DNA of 64,000 bases from Pomphorhynchus laevis (taxonomy: Eukaryota > Acanthocephala > Palaeacanthocephala > Echinorhynchida > Pomphorhynchidae): the NCBI GenBank assembly GCA_012934845.2, contig WNNJ02002282.1:26584-90583 (forward strand), read 5' to 3'. Of the stretch, positions 34,701-46,207 are shown one piece after another (the stretch's first letter is position 1; each line of letters begins with the position of its first letter). The notes beneath the pieces are model-generated. The model saw only the letters and a program-made list of their open reading frames with translations. It had not been told where the DNA came from and searched no databases. The translations under genes and the position numbers were made by a program.

Positions 34701-37410
34701 ATTTTATTTGAATTTTTAATTTAGAGAAACAAATTATTTAATATGATGAACAAAGTGTTCTTTAGTGAATAAATTTTATGTTTGTTTCTGAAAATAGATC
34801 AACATTAGTTATTCTTATCCAAAGATTAGGACAAGAATAAAAAGGTGAATTGTCAAAAACTGAATTTATGTCAAGAAAAACGTATTAAATATTTAAAAAA
34901 TAAAAAACTTTCAAAATAAATATATTAATTTAAAGTTAAAAGTAAATATTTGTAAAGACAACAAATATATTATCAATTACAAATATAAATGATAGATGTG
35001 AACATTTCTCATTTTCATTTAATGTCAATCTGACATATTTTGTCATTTTCTTAGACTAGACATGCATTTGTGATGTAAAAGTTGCACATCAAAATATACT
35101 ATTTATCCTTTGAAACTTTTATAAATGTCGTTTGGAGTAAAGATTATACACTCCATATGAATGATCATGTGGTTTTATAAAGACCGTTGAAACAATGATA
35201 TTTATTTTTAATTTATTTTTAATCGTTATTTCTGCTAAGAAGAGTAATATTTTGATGTGTAGACTAGGGTTTTCAAACAGTAATTGTAGAAAGTTAATGT
35301 AAGAGAGTTTAGATATTTATGTACAATCGTTCGTAATAAAAATTTCAAACGAAATTAAAAAATGTAAGTGTCTGGGTTTAAAACAAACCGGCAAAACATC
35401 TATATTTTTAACTTTTTAAACACCAAATCTTTATAAAATTTAGTGGTTAAATGTTGTATCAAATTATAAAATTAAAACGCAATAATGCACTTACTTGATG
35501 TATTCGTGACCCCATTTAACAATTTCAAAACTTCCTGATTTCAAACGATACGTTAAACATAATCCTTTAAATCCTATGGTCATTGCCACAGCCGATACGA
35601 CCTCGGCACATAATTGCTACAAATTGAATACAAAGGATTGTGTTAAAAATACAAATTGATCATCAATTTAAAGGGATATCCTTGAATATTTAGAGCACTT
35701 TGATATTTAAAATCAACTTGCAATAACCAGACATGCTACTTATATGTAGCATGTCTGGTTATTGCGTAATGAATTCCACACAAACAATTCAGTTATTTTC
35801 TTAAATTAATTAATTATTAGAAAATTAATTCCGAAATCGAACTTATATTCTGTATTTGTAAAAATAATATAATGAATCCATTGATGTGTTAATATCAATT
35901 GATTCTACATTAAATGTTAATTAATTTATATTAATTAGTTATCGAATAAATTACAAATTGTGATTTGTGGTTAATTTTAATTTAATCTCACGATTCAATC
36001 TTGTGATTAAAATAATGAGTGAAATAAAATCTTGTGATTTATTAATCATGAATTGAGGGTCCTGATTTAATTATTAACCTTTAAAAAACTTCCACCTTTC
36101 CCATTTATAAATTGAAATATTGAAAATCGTTAAATTTAAAACCTTTTAAGTACAAATGTCATTCGCCAGAATTATTTAAGCAAGTACTTTGTAATTATTT
36201 ATTTGTCATTACAGCAGACAACTGCTTAACCAATTAAATAAGTTAAGAATTTAACAAATAAGTTATTTCACTTAATCACGTACTCAGTAAGAATATTTCA
36301 TATTCTTATTCATCTGTACGGTATGCAGGAAGAACTTTAGTTACGCAACATAGAATTACAGTCACCTTTGCCATTTCAATGTCCACTTTTGGAAATGAAA
36401 TATTAAAGTTAATTAGTCAATATGCACTATTTAACAAAAATATCAAAATTGCATTTAGTTGGTACCTTGCAATTAGAATCTTCCTCGATATTGTCATAAA
36501 TTTCGACGATTTCATTAAATTTGGGTTTAAGAAATTTTAACGGCTTTGGTACGCTGGTCATCGAACATGTGGAATCGCGGATGCGATCAGCAAGAATTTG
36601 TAGAGCAGCCATGTATAATTCTTTCTCTGCTCTCTATATTAAAGATGGTAATTAAATTACCAAATTCCATATTTAAACTAACTTGAAGAGTTTGCACACA
36701 AGTAAGAATCTCATCTCTGAGCTGTTGATCTTCTTCCGACTAAATGCAGAGATCAAAATGTATTTTAATAATTCAAAATTATATTTTGCAAAAGCAGTAA
36801 CTTAACCATCCCTGATCATGGCCGAATATTCATCTAAATTTGTCGTTAGAAAACATAAAATATAAAATTATTTAAAATTAATTATTATTTCTATAATCAT
36901 TACAATTGCTAAAAATTACATTTCTCAGCATCAATGAATCATATAAGAAATACATCCGCATTATAAAACTTACATCATCAAAATATCGATTTTAATCAAT
37001 GATCTTCCATAGCTTTATATGCTTAAATTTTTAATTGATAAATATTAATATCATGTTTATCATAATAACACTAATGTACGGCACTTAAAATCTACTATAA
37101 TCAACATCGGTGTGTCATATTTTAAAATATAGTGAAATATGATTTAAATAACTTCAAAATATTTGTCATTTACTTATTTATACACAATTACTTTTAATTC
37201 AGAAAATATAAATTCACTATTTGTTAAATAATAGATAAAAACTGCATAATGCATATTTAAAACTGTGTGAATTAAGGAAATCATATAACTTTACGAATTT
37301 ACCATATCATCATCAACGGGCGTCTGATTATCATGATTCTTCTTTAAACCCTCCTCGTCGTGTATAGGATCAGGACTTACATTGTCCAATTCAGGTTGCT
37401 TAACAGTCAT
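19746..37410 (-). CDS. PSMD2: 26S proteasome regulatory subunit RPN1 (PSMD2 / S2), complete, 12 exons
   Basis: RPN1 is the large PC-repeat scaffold of the 19S base. It binds the Rpt1-Rpt2 ATPases and docks ubiquitin receptors and the deubiquitylase Ubp6/USP14. Coding exons (minus strand): 37303-37410, 36683-36739, 36466-36633, 35495-35616, 33926-34159, 33334-33857, 27978-28072, 27074-27731, 24179-24261, 23960-24128, 22713-22934, 19746-20065. The sum is 2760 bp, 919 codons plus stop; the human protein has 908. All junctions are GT/AG and in frame. Family blocks in order: [116 protein letters not shown], then PC repeats ([18 protein letters not shown]), [45 protein letters not shown], and the C-terminal [53 protein letters not shown]. 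The start Met at 37410 opens a 36-codon acidic lead exon. The junction of exons 6 and 7 lacks about four residues found in other RPN1 proteins. Identity is essentially certain. Confidence 0.96.
20066..22712 (-). other. RPN1 intron 11 with repeat debris
   Basis: The intron is AT-rich and non-coding. It contains a copy (20222-20350) of the small element also seen at 29031-29190, sharing CAGGAACTATCA, GATATTTCGCTA and TATCTTCAGAAAA. It also holds a direct duplication of about 175 bp: 21893-22055 is repeated at 22067-22195, with CTCCTCATCATACTACTT and AACAAGAGAACGTAGGAGCT in both. The second copy lacks short internal pieces. Nothing else is recognisable. Confidence 0.65.
22935..23959 (-). other. 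RPN1 intron 10
   Basis: About 1 kb of AT-rich sequence. I see short palindromic and low-complexity stretches but no element or coding relic. Confidence 0.6.
24940..26000. repeat. Direct duplication of an unknown ~560-bp element in RPN1 intron 8
   Basis: The segment about 25125-25345 recurs at about 25690-25965. Both contain TGTTCATT then TGTGAATTT, GAGGCACAACTAATCGTTTG, and further on GCAGTTAGCTATCGAAA followed by an A-rich ATAAA. A third scrap with the last motif lies at 62565-62605. There is no coding content. The A-rich end after a conserved block would suit the tail of a short retroposon, but I could not find an internal RNA polymerase III promoter. Confidence 0.55.
26081..26992. repeat. 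Tandem pair of ~480-bp repeat units with an inverted cap, RPN1 intron 8
   Basis: Unit 1 starts at 26128 (GTCGTGAACC) and unit 2 at 26606 (GTCGTGAATC). Both continue through CAAGCAACACC-like sequence, ACCATTTTGTATAAAT, CCGTATTTCGTA, AGAGCG.AAG, ATGTCACACAGGCAAC and TCGTCTAGAAGTA. Unit 2 stops early, near 26990, only 84 bp from exon 8. The first 45 bases (26081-26115) are the reverse complement of the unit start, making a hairpin at the left end. A diverged inverted copy lies at 57728-57832. The family is unknown. Confidence 0.7.
28750..28905 (-). pseudogene. LINE fragment between endonuclease and reverse transcriptase
   Basis: The minus strand reads [20 protein letters not shown], then [20 protein letters not shown]. 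This is the W-F-x-x-x-L-R ... R-x-x-x-x-x-A ... A-R-N-x-x-x-R linker found between the endonuclease and reverse transcriptase domains of LINEs. It is about 50 codons long, inside RPN1 intron 6. Confidence 0.6.
29031..29190. mobile_element. Small foldback element, RPN1 intron 6
   Basis: The ends AATTTTTAAATATCCAGGAA and the mirrored TTCCTGGATATTTAAAAATT are inverted repeats. An inner pair, GCATCTTCAGAA against TTCTGAAGATGC, is also inverted. A single-armed relative is at 20222-20350. It is non-coding. Confidence 0.7.
29780..30800 (+). pseudogene. Decayed LINE reverse transcriptase in RPN1 intron 6
   Basis: Readable pieces in order on the plus strand: [12 protein letters not shown] and YRGIALHN (the usual KKGD ... 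YRGIxLL), [13 protein letters not shown] (E-Q-x-G-F-R-x-x-R-S-T), then [19 protein letters not shown] (motif C with A/T-D-D), [14 protein letters not shown] and [15 protein letters not shown] (the F.YLG.x.S step). It has many stops and frame changes. Its orientation is opposite to the host gene. The family differs from the LINEs at 38.6-42.2 kb. Confidence 0.7.
31792..31932. mobile_element. Second copy of the 79-400 foldback family
   Basis: It shares ACCTTCGTCGGGAAAGCTTA, GGAATGCGCCTACCA and GTAGTGATGAGTAGAC with the left-edge element. A block of about 32 bp (TCATGAGACTACCCTGTAGT and on) is duplicated in tandem inside it. Only one arm remains. It is inside RPN1 intron 6. Confidence 0.65.
32410..32500. 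repeat. Short palindrome cluster
   Basis: TAATGTGATACTAGTAAGCA is followed by its inverse and by a further direct copy of TTGCTTACTAGTATCACATT. It could form a stable hairpin. There is no coding content. Confidence 0.6.
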
Positions 37411-38640
37411 CAATATCTGAAACCTCAAATAATATTTATTCTAAAAATAGAAAGGCAATTCATTCTTCATACTGCTTTATTAATAAAGTTATTGAATTTA
37501 TTATTTTATTTCAGCTTAAAAATGCAAATGGTGACTTCATAAATTTTAAGTGATAACTGACCATCGAGACTACTGTTTTTTAATCATTTTGACTATACTT
37601 GATCCATGAATACAAGGCTATTGAAATTTTTGATGACACTGCACTTTGCTTCAATCCTATAAGCCAACAGCAGTACGCTACATTTCAGTATTGGTGGACC
37701 TCATCAGCTATTGATCAAATACCTACGTTTCACGTTGCAGTCCTTTTAATGTTGGATCACGATCACTCAACTCGTCTGCTTTTGTGAAATGTCCCAATTT
37801 TGTCTATTATTTATTTTTTTATTTATTTTTATTTTATAATTAAATATTTAATACGTAAACTCAGTTAGCTGAATTGATCTATATACTGTTAAACAATTTA
37901 GCCGCATTTATTAAGAATTTACCCGGAGGATGCAATGAGGAGTGCTGCTTTTCCATATTTATAAAGATTTTATTTTAATTATTTTTAAAGTAAACCAGCC
38001 AATTAAGCTATGCTGAAATATTAATACTAATTTTTTCAGATTTTTTATTTTTATTATGAAAGAAATTTAATATAAAAAATGAATAAATTAGTGTCGAGTT
38101 GTAAAAAGAGTTCTTCATTGTCGGTCGTAGGAACATACATCGCTACGAATGTTTGAATTGATGTTGTCGATCCAGTAGTTGACGACGGTTGGGGAAGAAC
38201 GATTTATTTGAAGATTTCTTCGCGAACTTTTTTGGAAACAGGGGCAAGCGGATGATGATCTTACAACTGCGAACGCGAGCTGGTGTTTGATTGTTGTTAT
38301 TGCATTGTCGTAACTTCATGTGACCGTATGGATTTCAGCGTAGTGATGGTTTTTATCAGGACTCGAGGACGGTCTCCGAGGCTGACATAGGAGGATAATA
38401 TAACGGGACCTCTGGACCGGAGAATATAGTAATTTTTTAATAATAAAGATTTTCTCAATTACAACATTAGTTCTAGGCTTTCAGTGAACACATAAATCAT
38501 GGATTTAAAGCCGAAATGCATGTATCACATTTATAAACGTTAATAATATTTTATTGTTGTTTTATTTTATTTATTTATTCAATTACAAGACTGTAGCCGT
38601 AGGGCTGTTTTATCTGATCACATAAAAAAAAGAAAAAAAT
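37411..38640. other. Intergenic stretch upstream of RPN1
   Basis: No gene is recognisable. The first few hundred bases next to 37410 should hold the RPN1 promoter. Between 38120 and 38420 the base composition is less AT-rich and open stretches exist on the minus strand, but no motif identifies them; they may be part of the LINE that begins at 38641. Confidence 0.5.
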
Positions 38641-40040
38641 TCAGCATTCCTCCCAAGGATAACGATCCGGTATAGACTGTGAGTTTGTCTCGCACAGCCA
38701 TTGCTCCATCCTTCGCACGAACTGTTGTCTACTCTGAATAACGACCATATCCTCCGGAAGTAAGTTCCACATCCTCACCGCCCGGTGCGATAGGCGACTG
38801 ATTCTAGACAGCTTCCCATGGTGCAGCGTTTTCACAGTCAAAGAGTGGCCCCAATTCGTATCACGTTTGTTCCGCTGGATACAGTTTGCCGGCCGCCCAT
38901 CACGTCCGAGTAGCATATCTCTGAAGCATAAGATGTCGCTACACACTATCGCAGGACCGAATCGACGGTATGCCTATCTCTCGCAAGCTATCCCTATAAG
39001 AATAACTACTCGGAAGACGACAGCACCTCGTCAACCTGTGAAGAACATTTTCTAAATCATTCAGCTCGCCTCGCGTGCACGGAAATGTTGCTGGTGTACA
39101 GTATAAAAGAATGGGCCTAATTATTGAGTTGTACATCACTTTAAGACAAAACACATATGGGTAACGAAAGCACCTACGAAGCACATAGCTCAATTGTCTG
39201 GTCGACTGAATAATCATGTCTGTGTTTGGACGACTCTTTAACGATTCGTGTACAAGTAACCCTAAGTATCTAGTGCACTGTACCTGCTCAATTGGCTCAC
39301 CACCTAAACTATACACAAAAGAAAATTTCTTAACTCCTAAGTGCATGTGACTGCACTTCGAGGTATTCAAAAGCAAGCCCGTCGTCTTGCTCCATATGCT
39401 TATAGTGTCGAGGTCATCTTGAAGCTCCAAACAGTTATCATATGAACGAACACACTTCCATAACTTCAGGTCATCCGCAAACGCTAGTACATCACATTCT
39501 AATCTTACAAGTAGATCCTGAAGAAAAATATTGAATAACAAGGGTCTCAGGACCGATCCCTGAGGAACACCTGCGTAAGTATTTCGTGGAGGGGAAAGGC
39601 TACTCCTTAACCTAACTTGATGTGATCGACCTTTCAGGAACGACTCGATCCAACGAACTACACTCGGATCAATCCCGTATTGAGCCAACAGTAAGAGCAA
39701 AATGTAAATTACATCAATCATATCCCCGTTTGCAACTATGTCTGTCCAACTTTCACGTGCCGTAATTAGATTGCTAAGGCAGCACCTGCCAGTACGAAAA
39801 GCCATGCTGAGATGGGTGTAGTAGCTTACCTCTTTCCATGTGAGTGGTAATGTATACAATACTCGTCATGCATACTGCACGATAATTGAACGTATCGTCT
39901 CTGCTACCCTTTTTATGAATGGGGATAACGTAAGATTGTCTCCAGTGATCAGGGATGCGCGAAGTATGTATCGACATGTTAAACATCTCTGATAGTGGTG
40001 ATGCTAATAGATCATGGAGATTCCGGAGGATACAGGGTAT
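38641..40040 (-). mobile_element. LINE, 5'-truncated, reverse transcriptase largely readable
   Basis: On the minus strand: DHWRQSYVIPIHKKGSRDD then NYRAVCMTSI (fingers), HPSQHGF, GVPQGSVLRPLLFNIFLQDL (motif B), LAFADDLKLWK (motif C, catalytic D-D), LNTSKCSHMHLG, YLGLLVHES, RPILLYCTPATFPC and a C-terminal RVWxLLPEDMV-like region reading RAVRMWNLLPEDMV. Frames at 38641-38946, 38939-39859 and 39774-39986 overlap with shifts. The motif-A core is altered and stops occur, so it is inactive. It resembles CR1-like LINEs. There is no endonuclease domain; the 5' end stops near 40040, right beside a plus-strand LINE. Confidence 0.8.
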
Positions 40041-40079
40041 TTAGTTATTTTATTATTATTTTTCAACGCCGCTCGAGCT

Positions 40080-42235
40080 TTTAAAACAACATTTTACAAA
40101 AAATTAAATCGTTTATCATTGCCCGATCTACAATATAATGAATTATATTGCAGATAATATTATAACAAACAAAAATAAAACCAAAAGCTCATGTCGCTTA
40201 CAAATATTAAAAATATTACAAATATTACAAATCTTCAATATTATAATTAATAATGTACTTCTACCTAGAGTAGTCATATCTAACATTGAATTTAGCGATG
40301 AAGAGGTACTGCATGAGCTACTTTAATTACCCCGCAACGCCGCGTCAGGTCCTGACCATATACCTCCAATACTCTTAAAGGAATTGGCCCATGCAATATA
40401 CGTTCCCTTAGCTTCTATTTTTAGAAGTTCACTAAACACAGGTTATCTACCATCTGATTGGACAAAGGCTATTATACGTCCAATTTTCAAGAAAGGGGAT
40501 AAATCCCAGGTTTCCAACTACCGTTCCATCAGCATCACATCTGTAGCTTGTAAGGTATTAGAAAAATTGATTCTTCGTCACCTTAGCGCTTTCGTTGAAG
40601 CTAACAATCGCCTCAGCCCCAGTCAGCATGGATTTAGGCCAAATCGCTCAACGGTAACGAACCTTGTAATAGCTAGAGCAAGCTGGGTGGATTCGATTAG
40701 GAGTGGTTCCAAAGTAGATGTGATATTTATAGACTTATCGAAAGCATTCGATAGAGTAATTGCCAATTTGCTAGTAAATAAATTATCTAACATTGGTGTA
40801 CGGGGCTCTTTGTTACGCTAGATTCAATCATTCGTAAGCAACCGCTCGTTTGCAGTACGCATAAGCCATTATCTTTCTGGTTACTCAATGATGACGACAG
40901 GCGTCCCGCAGGGATCGGCCATTAGTCCGACTCTCTTTAATATATATGTAAATGATATTACAAACAACTTAACGTCGGAATGTGTTACCTACGCAGATGA
41001 TATTAAGGTTTAGAGGCGAATCATTGATGATTCCGATGTTAGCGCTCTTCAAAAAGACCGGGATTCCATAAATAAATGGTGTATATCTAATGGGCTGATG
41101 ATAAATCTCGTTACCTTTCGTCTCATCGCTGTCGGCTCCCCATCGTTCATCAACCTTCCTTTCTTAGACGATACTCGCCCCACCTCGCTATCGCTTCGTT
41201 CCTGTCATACCATCTTACTCCACGTTCCTAATTACTCCAACAACTACGGTCTCCGATCCTTCCTCGTCGCCGCCTAACTCGCCTGGAATTAAATCCCTCT
41301 CGACGTCCGCCGCGCCCCCTCCTTTATCATATTCAAACACCTCCTTCGTTCACACCTTCTCGACACCTGATTCACAGTCTTGTATTGTTGTGGTCATGTA
41401 AGCGTACGCTGGCACGCATTTGCCACGTTAAAATAAATCGTTTTTTTTTAATGTAGACATATGCGGATCGGCTCCCCAGACATTCGTTTCTCTTATAAAA
41501 TTGGAAACATGTCGATTGATTCTACAGATAAAATCGATGATTTAGGGGTATCTACGCTTAATACGCTCGATATGAGCGCTCACGTAAATAAAGTTTCGGT
41601 TAATTGCCGTCGTACTATTGGCATCATTAGACGATCTTTTGGATCACTAGAGGCATGTAGCTTCAGAATAATATACAAGGCCCTCATCGAATCTCGAATG
41701 CTATACGCATCTCCCGCAGCGTATCCACATCTGTGCAAGAACATTGTGGCTTACGAATCAATTCTCCGGTCGGCTACTCGTCTTGTTCCCACTGTCAAAG
41801 ACCTGCCGTTTGACCAAAAGTTAGAAATCCTAGGTGTTTCAACGGTTTGTGAAAGTTTGGTAAAAGCTGATCTTATGCTGGTATGGAGGGCAATTTTATC
41901 GCCCACTCATCCCCTCAACTTCATGTTTCGCATACGCAACTCCGAGAAATTACGTGGACATCGACTAACGCTCAAACATCGTAGAAAAGTCCATCGACAC
42001 TATCAGGATATCAGAGATCGAGTAATAAACAGTTGGAACAGACTCCCGTCATCTGCAATTGAATGACGGAACATCCGAGAATTTCGGCGTGCGCTGAACA
42101 GTGTATCGCTCTCATAGGAAGTCGAACCTGATTTGGATTTTTTTGTTTTACTGACATTGTACTTTTTTTACATTGAGATCCAGCCAAACGAGCCACCGCT
42201 CATCGGCTGTTGTATACTAATAATAATAAAAATTA
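40080..42235 (+). mobile_element. LINE, 5'-truncated, with another LINE tail inserted
   Basis: The plus strand reads FSDEEVLHELL, ASGPDHIPPILLKEL, SDWTKAIIRPIFKKGDKSQV, NYRSISITSVACKVLEKLI, QHGFRPNRSTVTNL, DVIFIDLSKAFDRV (motif A), GVPQGSAISPTLFNIYVNDI (motif B), TYADDIK (motif C), then after an interruption KCRHMRIGSPD, DLGVSTLNTLDMSAHVNKV, ASPAAYPHLCKN and a final SWNRLPSSAIE. The order is that of CR1-like LINEs. Stops and a split at 41110-41455 disable it. The 3' end has TAATAATAATAAAAATT, a short A-rich tail. It is related in style to, but not the same family as, the minus-strand LINE it abuts. Confidence 0.82.
41110..41455 (+). mobile_element. Nested LINE 3' tail inside the 40.1-42.2 kb LINE
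   Basis: Base composition jumps to C-rich. The frame reads RLIAVGSPSFINLPFLDD, YGLRSFLVAA, then PLDVRRAPSFIIFKHLLRSH, and RWHAFATLK, typical of the last part of a LINE reverse transcriptase protein (F-x-x-x-A-x-x-x-W-N-x-x-P-x-x-x-R). It ends in AAATAAATCG plus a T-rich run. The host LINE frame resumes directly afterwards with KCRHMRIG. This is a 5'-truncated insertion of about 345 bp. Its style resembles the LINE at 49925-51390. A target-site duplication is not obvious. Confidence 0.75.
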
Positions 42236-42412
42236 ACAATTAAATACTTAATGCTATACGCGCAATAGAAAATAATAGTTTTCATTTTTCTAATTACGAC
42301 AACGTTTCTAAATATGCTAAGTTAAATTAATTATTGGAATTATCAAATAAAATTCTCAAAGCATTATGCAAGCTAGCGTAGTTCGATTTTCCTTGAAATA
42401 TTGTTGCTTTAG

Positions 42413-42533
42413 TGTGGTATATAGTCAATAATCTCTAATTGACATGAGTATATATAACTGTTTTTATAAACTGATTGTTTTCTAGATTGATAAATAAAAC
42501 CTCTTTGGTTTAGACTTCGTTTACATTACGACA
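42413..42533 (+). repeat. 5' LTR of the gypsy-type element
   Basis: It starts TGTGGTATATAG and ends TTACGACA, with the usual TG...CA ends. The length of 121 bp is short for the group. The flanking base pairs TTTAG (left) and CTTAG (right of the 3' LTR) may be an imperfect 5-bp target duplication. Confidence 0.88.
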
Positions 42534-45500
42534 ATTTATTGATCAATTTGTTATGGACAAGCTGTTGAAACCAGATGTGCTTTCATTGTCAAAGGATTCG
42601 ACGGATTCAGAAACACAGTGGAGGCATTGGAAAACTCGATTAAATGCGTTTCTTTCTTGTATTCCCGATCTTAGAGAAGAGCATAAAATGCCACTATTAA
42701 CGAACCTGATCAGTGCAGATCTGTTTCGATACATCGAGTCTACCGAAATATTTGCAGATGCAATGCTTGCTCTAAAGGCTTTGTTCGTAAATCCGCGCAA
42801 TGTGGTGTTTCAACGTCACGTTTTGTCAACGTACAAGCAAGCTTATCCACAAACCATTGATTAGTTTCTACATGAACTACTGCATTTAGCAAAATCATGT
42901 GATCTTTAGGATGTAAATGCGAAGCGTTATCACGATGAGTACGTTCGCGATTCGTTTATTCGAGGGTTGGCTTCTTCGAGCATCCGTCAACGTTTATTGG
43001 AGCGGTCAAAGCTTTCGCTGGACGACGCTTATCAAGCTGCTCGATCGCTTGAACAGGCCGAATTACAAGCTAACTCGTACTCTTGTCAACCTGTGCAAAT
43101 GATGGATCCTATTAATGTTGCAGCTAGTAGTGAAAATATGACGGACGACTCTCCGGCAATTCAAGTTAATGCTACCCGTCAATCTTGTTTCTTCTGTGGA
43201 AATGCAAAACATCCTCGAGCCCAATGCCCGGCGCTAAAAGTTAAATGCCGATCGTGTCAAAAAGTCGGTCATTTTGCCAAAATGTGCATGTCCAGGAAGC
43301 GCAATTCGATTGACTTGAATTCAATAGAGATTGCTCAAATTTCACAGCTTTCTTCTCCGGGTCTCAAGAACGCCATGGTTTCTATAATGGCTTACGGTAT
43401 CAAAATGAATGCTCTGATAGATACTGGTAGCAGTTCAAATTTTATATCGTCAAACATGATAAAACGTTGTAAACGGTCAACTACTAAGTGTTACGAAATT
43501 GCTCGGATGGCATCGTCTTCTTTTCAAAGCGTTTTGAGGGAAACAGTTGCTCTCGATTTGGAGTTAATAGTCGAAAAATATTATGGTGTCAAGTGTTTTG
43601 TTCTAGACAACCTTTGTGCTGATGTAATTTTGGGCCATCCTTTTCTCAGGCGTTTCAAGCATCTTGCACTGGAGTTTGGAGGAATGCATGCACCGATTGT
43701 TATTGGGGCCCTGGAAGCAATGCATGTTGAACCACATCCGTTATTTGAACATAGGAGTATCGATATTCGTCCATTGCAAACAAAATCTTGTCGACGAACT
43801 CCTAGTCAGGACGCATTTATTAAATCAGAAGTAAAGCGACTTCTCGAAAACGGCATCATAGAACCAAGTTCATCCCCCTGGAGGGCACAAGCACTCATTG
43901 TTACAAATTCTCAGGGAAAACAAAGAATGGTGATCGACTATTCACGGACGATCAATCGATTCACATTGCTCGACGCATTTCCCTTGCCACGAACGGATGA
44001 TTTAATAGACAAGCTTTCGAACTATCGAATATTCTCATGTGTGGATATGAAAGATGACTACAATCAACTACCTATTTTACAATCCGAAAAAGAGTTCACC
44101 GCTTTCGAGGCTGCTGGAGGCCTTTATCAATACAAACGAGTGCCTTTCGGGCTCACAAACGGTGTAGCAGTGTTCCAGCGCATCATGAATAGTTTAATTG
44201 ACAGAGAAGCATTGTCTGGTGTCTTTTCGTATCTCGACGACATTTTAATTGCAGGAAAGAATAGGGAAGAGCATAACGCAAACCTCCAGAAATTCTTAGC
44301 CATGGCAAGAAAATACCATCTAACATTAAACGAAACCAAGAGTGTGTTCGCATCCGAGTCAATAAGCGTTTTGGGACAGTGTATTGAGAACGGAATGATT
44401 AAGCCCGACCCACGACGATCTAGACCAATCTTCGAGCTCAAGAATCCGACGGATGCAACCGAACATTCCCATCTGCACGGGTTGCTAACTTACTATTGTC
44501 GCTGGATATCTGGTTTTGCGCACCGCGCTCGAGATTTTGCTACAGAGACAAATTTTCCCATGGGTGAATCAGCAATGAAGAGCTTGAAGGATATAAAAGC
44601 AGCTTTAATGTATGCCTGCCGTTTGTGTATAGATGAAAATTTACCGTTTGAAGTAGAGACAGATGCATCAAAAGTAGCGATAGCGGCTACCTTGAGCCAG
44701 CGTGGTAGACCAGTTGCTTTTTTTCGCGAGTACTGTCCAAACATGAAAAGCGCAATCCAGCGATTGAATTAGAAGCTCTGGCAATAATTGAAACTCTTAA
44801 AGAATGGCGTCACTACCTCATTGGACGTCCATTTCGAGTTATTACAGATCAAAGATCAGTTGTTTATATGATGTCTTCACATTCGAATAGGATAAAAAAT
44901 GAAAAAATTGAACGCTGGCGATTAGATTTATCCCAATTTCGCTTTGAGATCATTTATCGTCCCGGCGTTGACAACGTAGCAGCGGACGCTTTATCACGAC
45001 TAGCATGCACCGGCGTAACAACTTCTCAATCCGACTTAATAAAATTACACCGTTCACTATGTCATCCTGGTCAGACAAGATTGTGGCATATGTCAGGGCG
45101 AAGAATTTGCCATTTTCTTTAAGTGATATACGGGAAGTTGTAAACTCTTGTTCAACGTGTGCAAAGATAAAGCCGAGATTCTATCGTCCTCCCACCAGCG
45201 TCTTAATCAAATCACTTCAACCGTTTGAACGTTTGCCAATCGACTTCAAGGGTCCACTTCCCAGTAAAACAAACGCAAAATATATACTGACGGTCGTCGA
45301 TGAGTTTTCAAGGTTTCCGTGGGCATTTCCGTGTTGCGATACTTCTGCCGAATCAGTTATAACATGCTTAAAGCAGCTTTTCTACCTTTTTGGGACACCG
45401 AAATATTTGCACTCAGACCGAGGAAGCGCTTTTGTGTCACGCGAATTCAAAGTGTTTATATCTTCACTTGGGATTGCTACAAGCCAAACTTCTTCTTACA

Positions 45501-46207
45501 ATCCGCGGGGCAATGGCCAATGTGAGCGATTAAATGGAACGATATGGCGTGGAATTCAGTTATCGGTGTTGGATGCGAAATTACCAATACAGTCTTGGGC
45601 GTCAGTTTTGCCTTATGTGCTGAACTCAATTCGGTGTTTGCTGTGTACATCTACCAACGCAACGCCTCATGAACGTATGTTCAAGTACGACCGAGGATCT
45701 TCAACAGGCCGTTCGCTACCAAGTTGGCTTTTAAATTTGGGGCCGGTTCTGGTTCGTTGTCGTAATAAAGGAGACAATGTGGTACAAGAAGCACTGTTGC
45801 TAGAATCGAACCAGCACTACGCTAGAATACAACTAAAAAGTGGGCACGTTTCCACGGTTTCAACGCGGGACTTAGCACCTTGCCCTGAAGATCAACTATC
45901 ATTGTCGTGGTCCGGGCCAGAAGATGGAACGACATTAGCAGAGTCAAACAATACTAACCAAAAGGAATTCCTACATCCAACAACGACATCCATAAGCCAA
46001 GATCTTAACTTATCAAACTTTGAGGAAGCCTCCTCCCAAGCAATGGACGGAAATAGCAACGAAGAAGCTACATCAACCCAATCAAACTTGAATTTGGATA
46101 GGCAGACGATTACTACTCAAGTCAATTAATCTAACAACGAGGTACGAAGAAGTAAAAGACAGCGAGGTCAACCTGCTTATCTTTCAAACTATTATGTAGG
46201 GGAAGAA

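Noticed and set aside
37599-37787. 62-codon frame upstream of RPN1
   Set aside because: Unremarkable composition and no family resemblance.
44127-44744. Open frames antisense to the gypsy-type element
   Set aside because: Shadows of the sense reading; no independent motifs.
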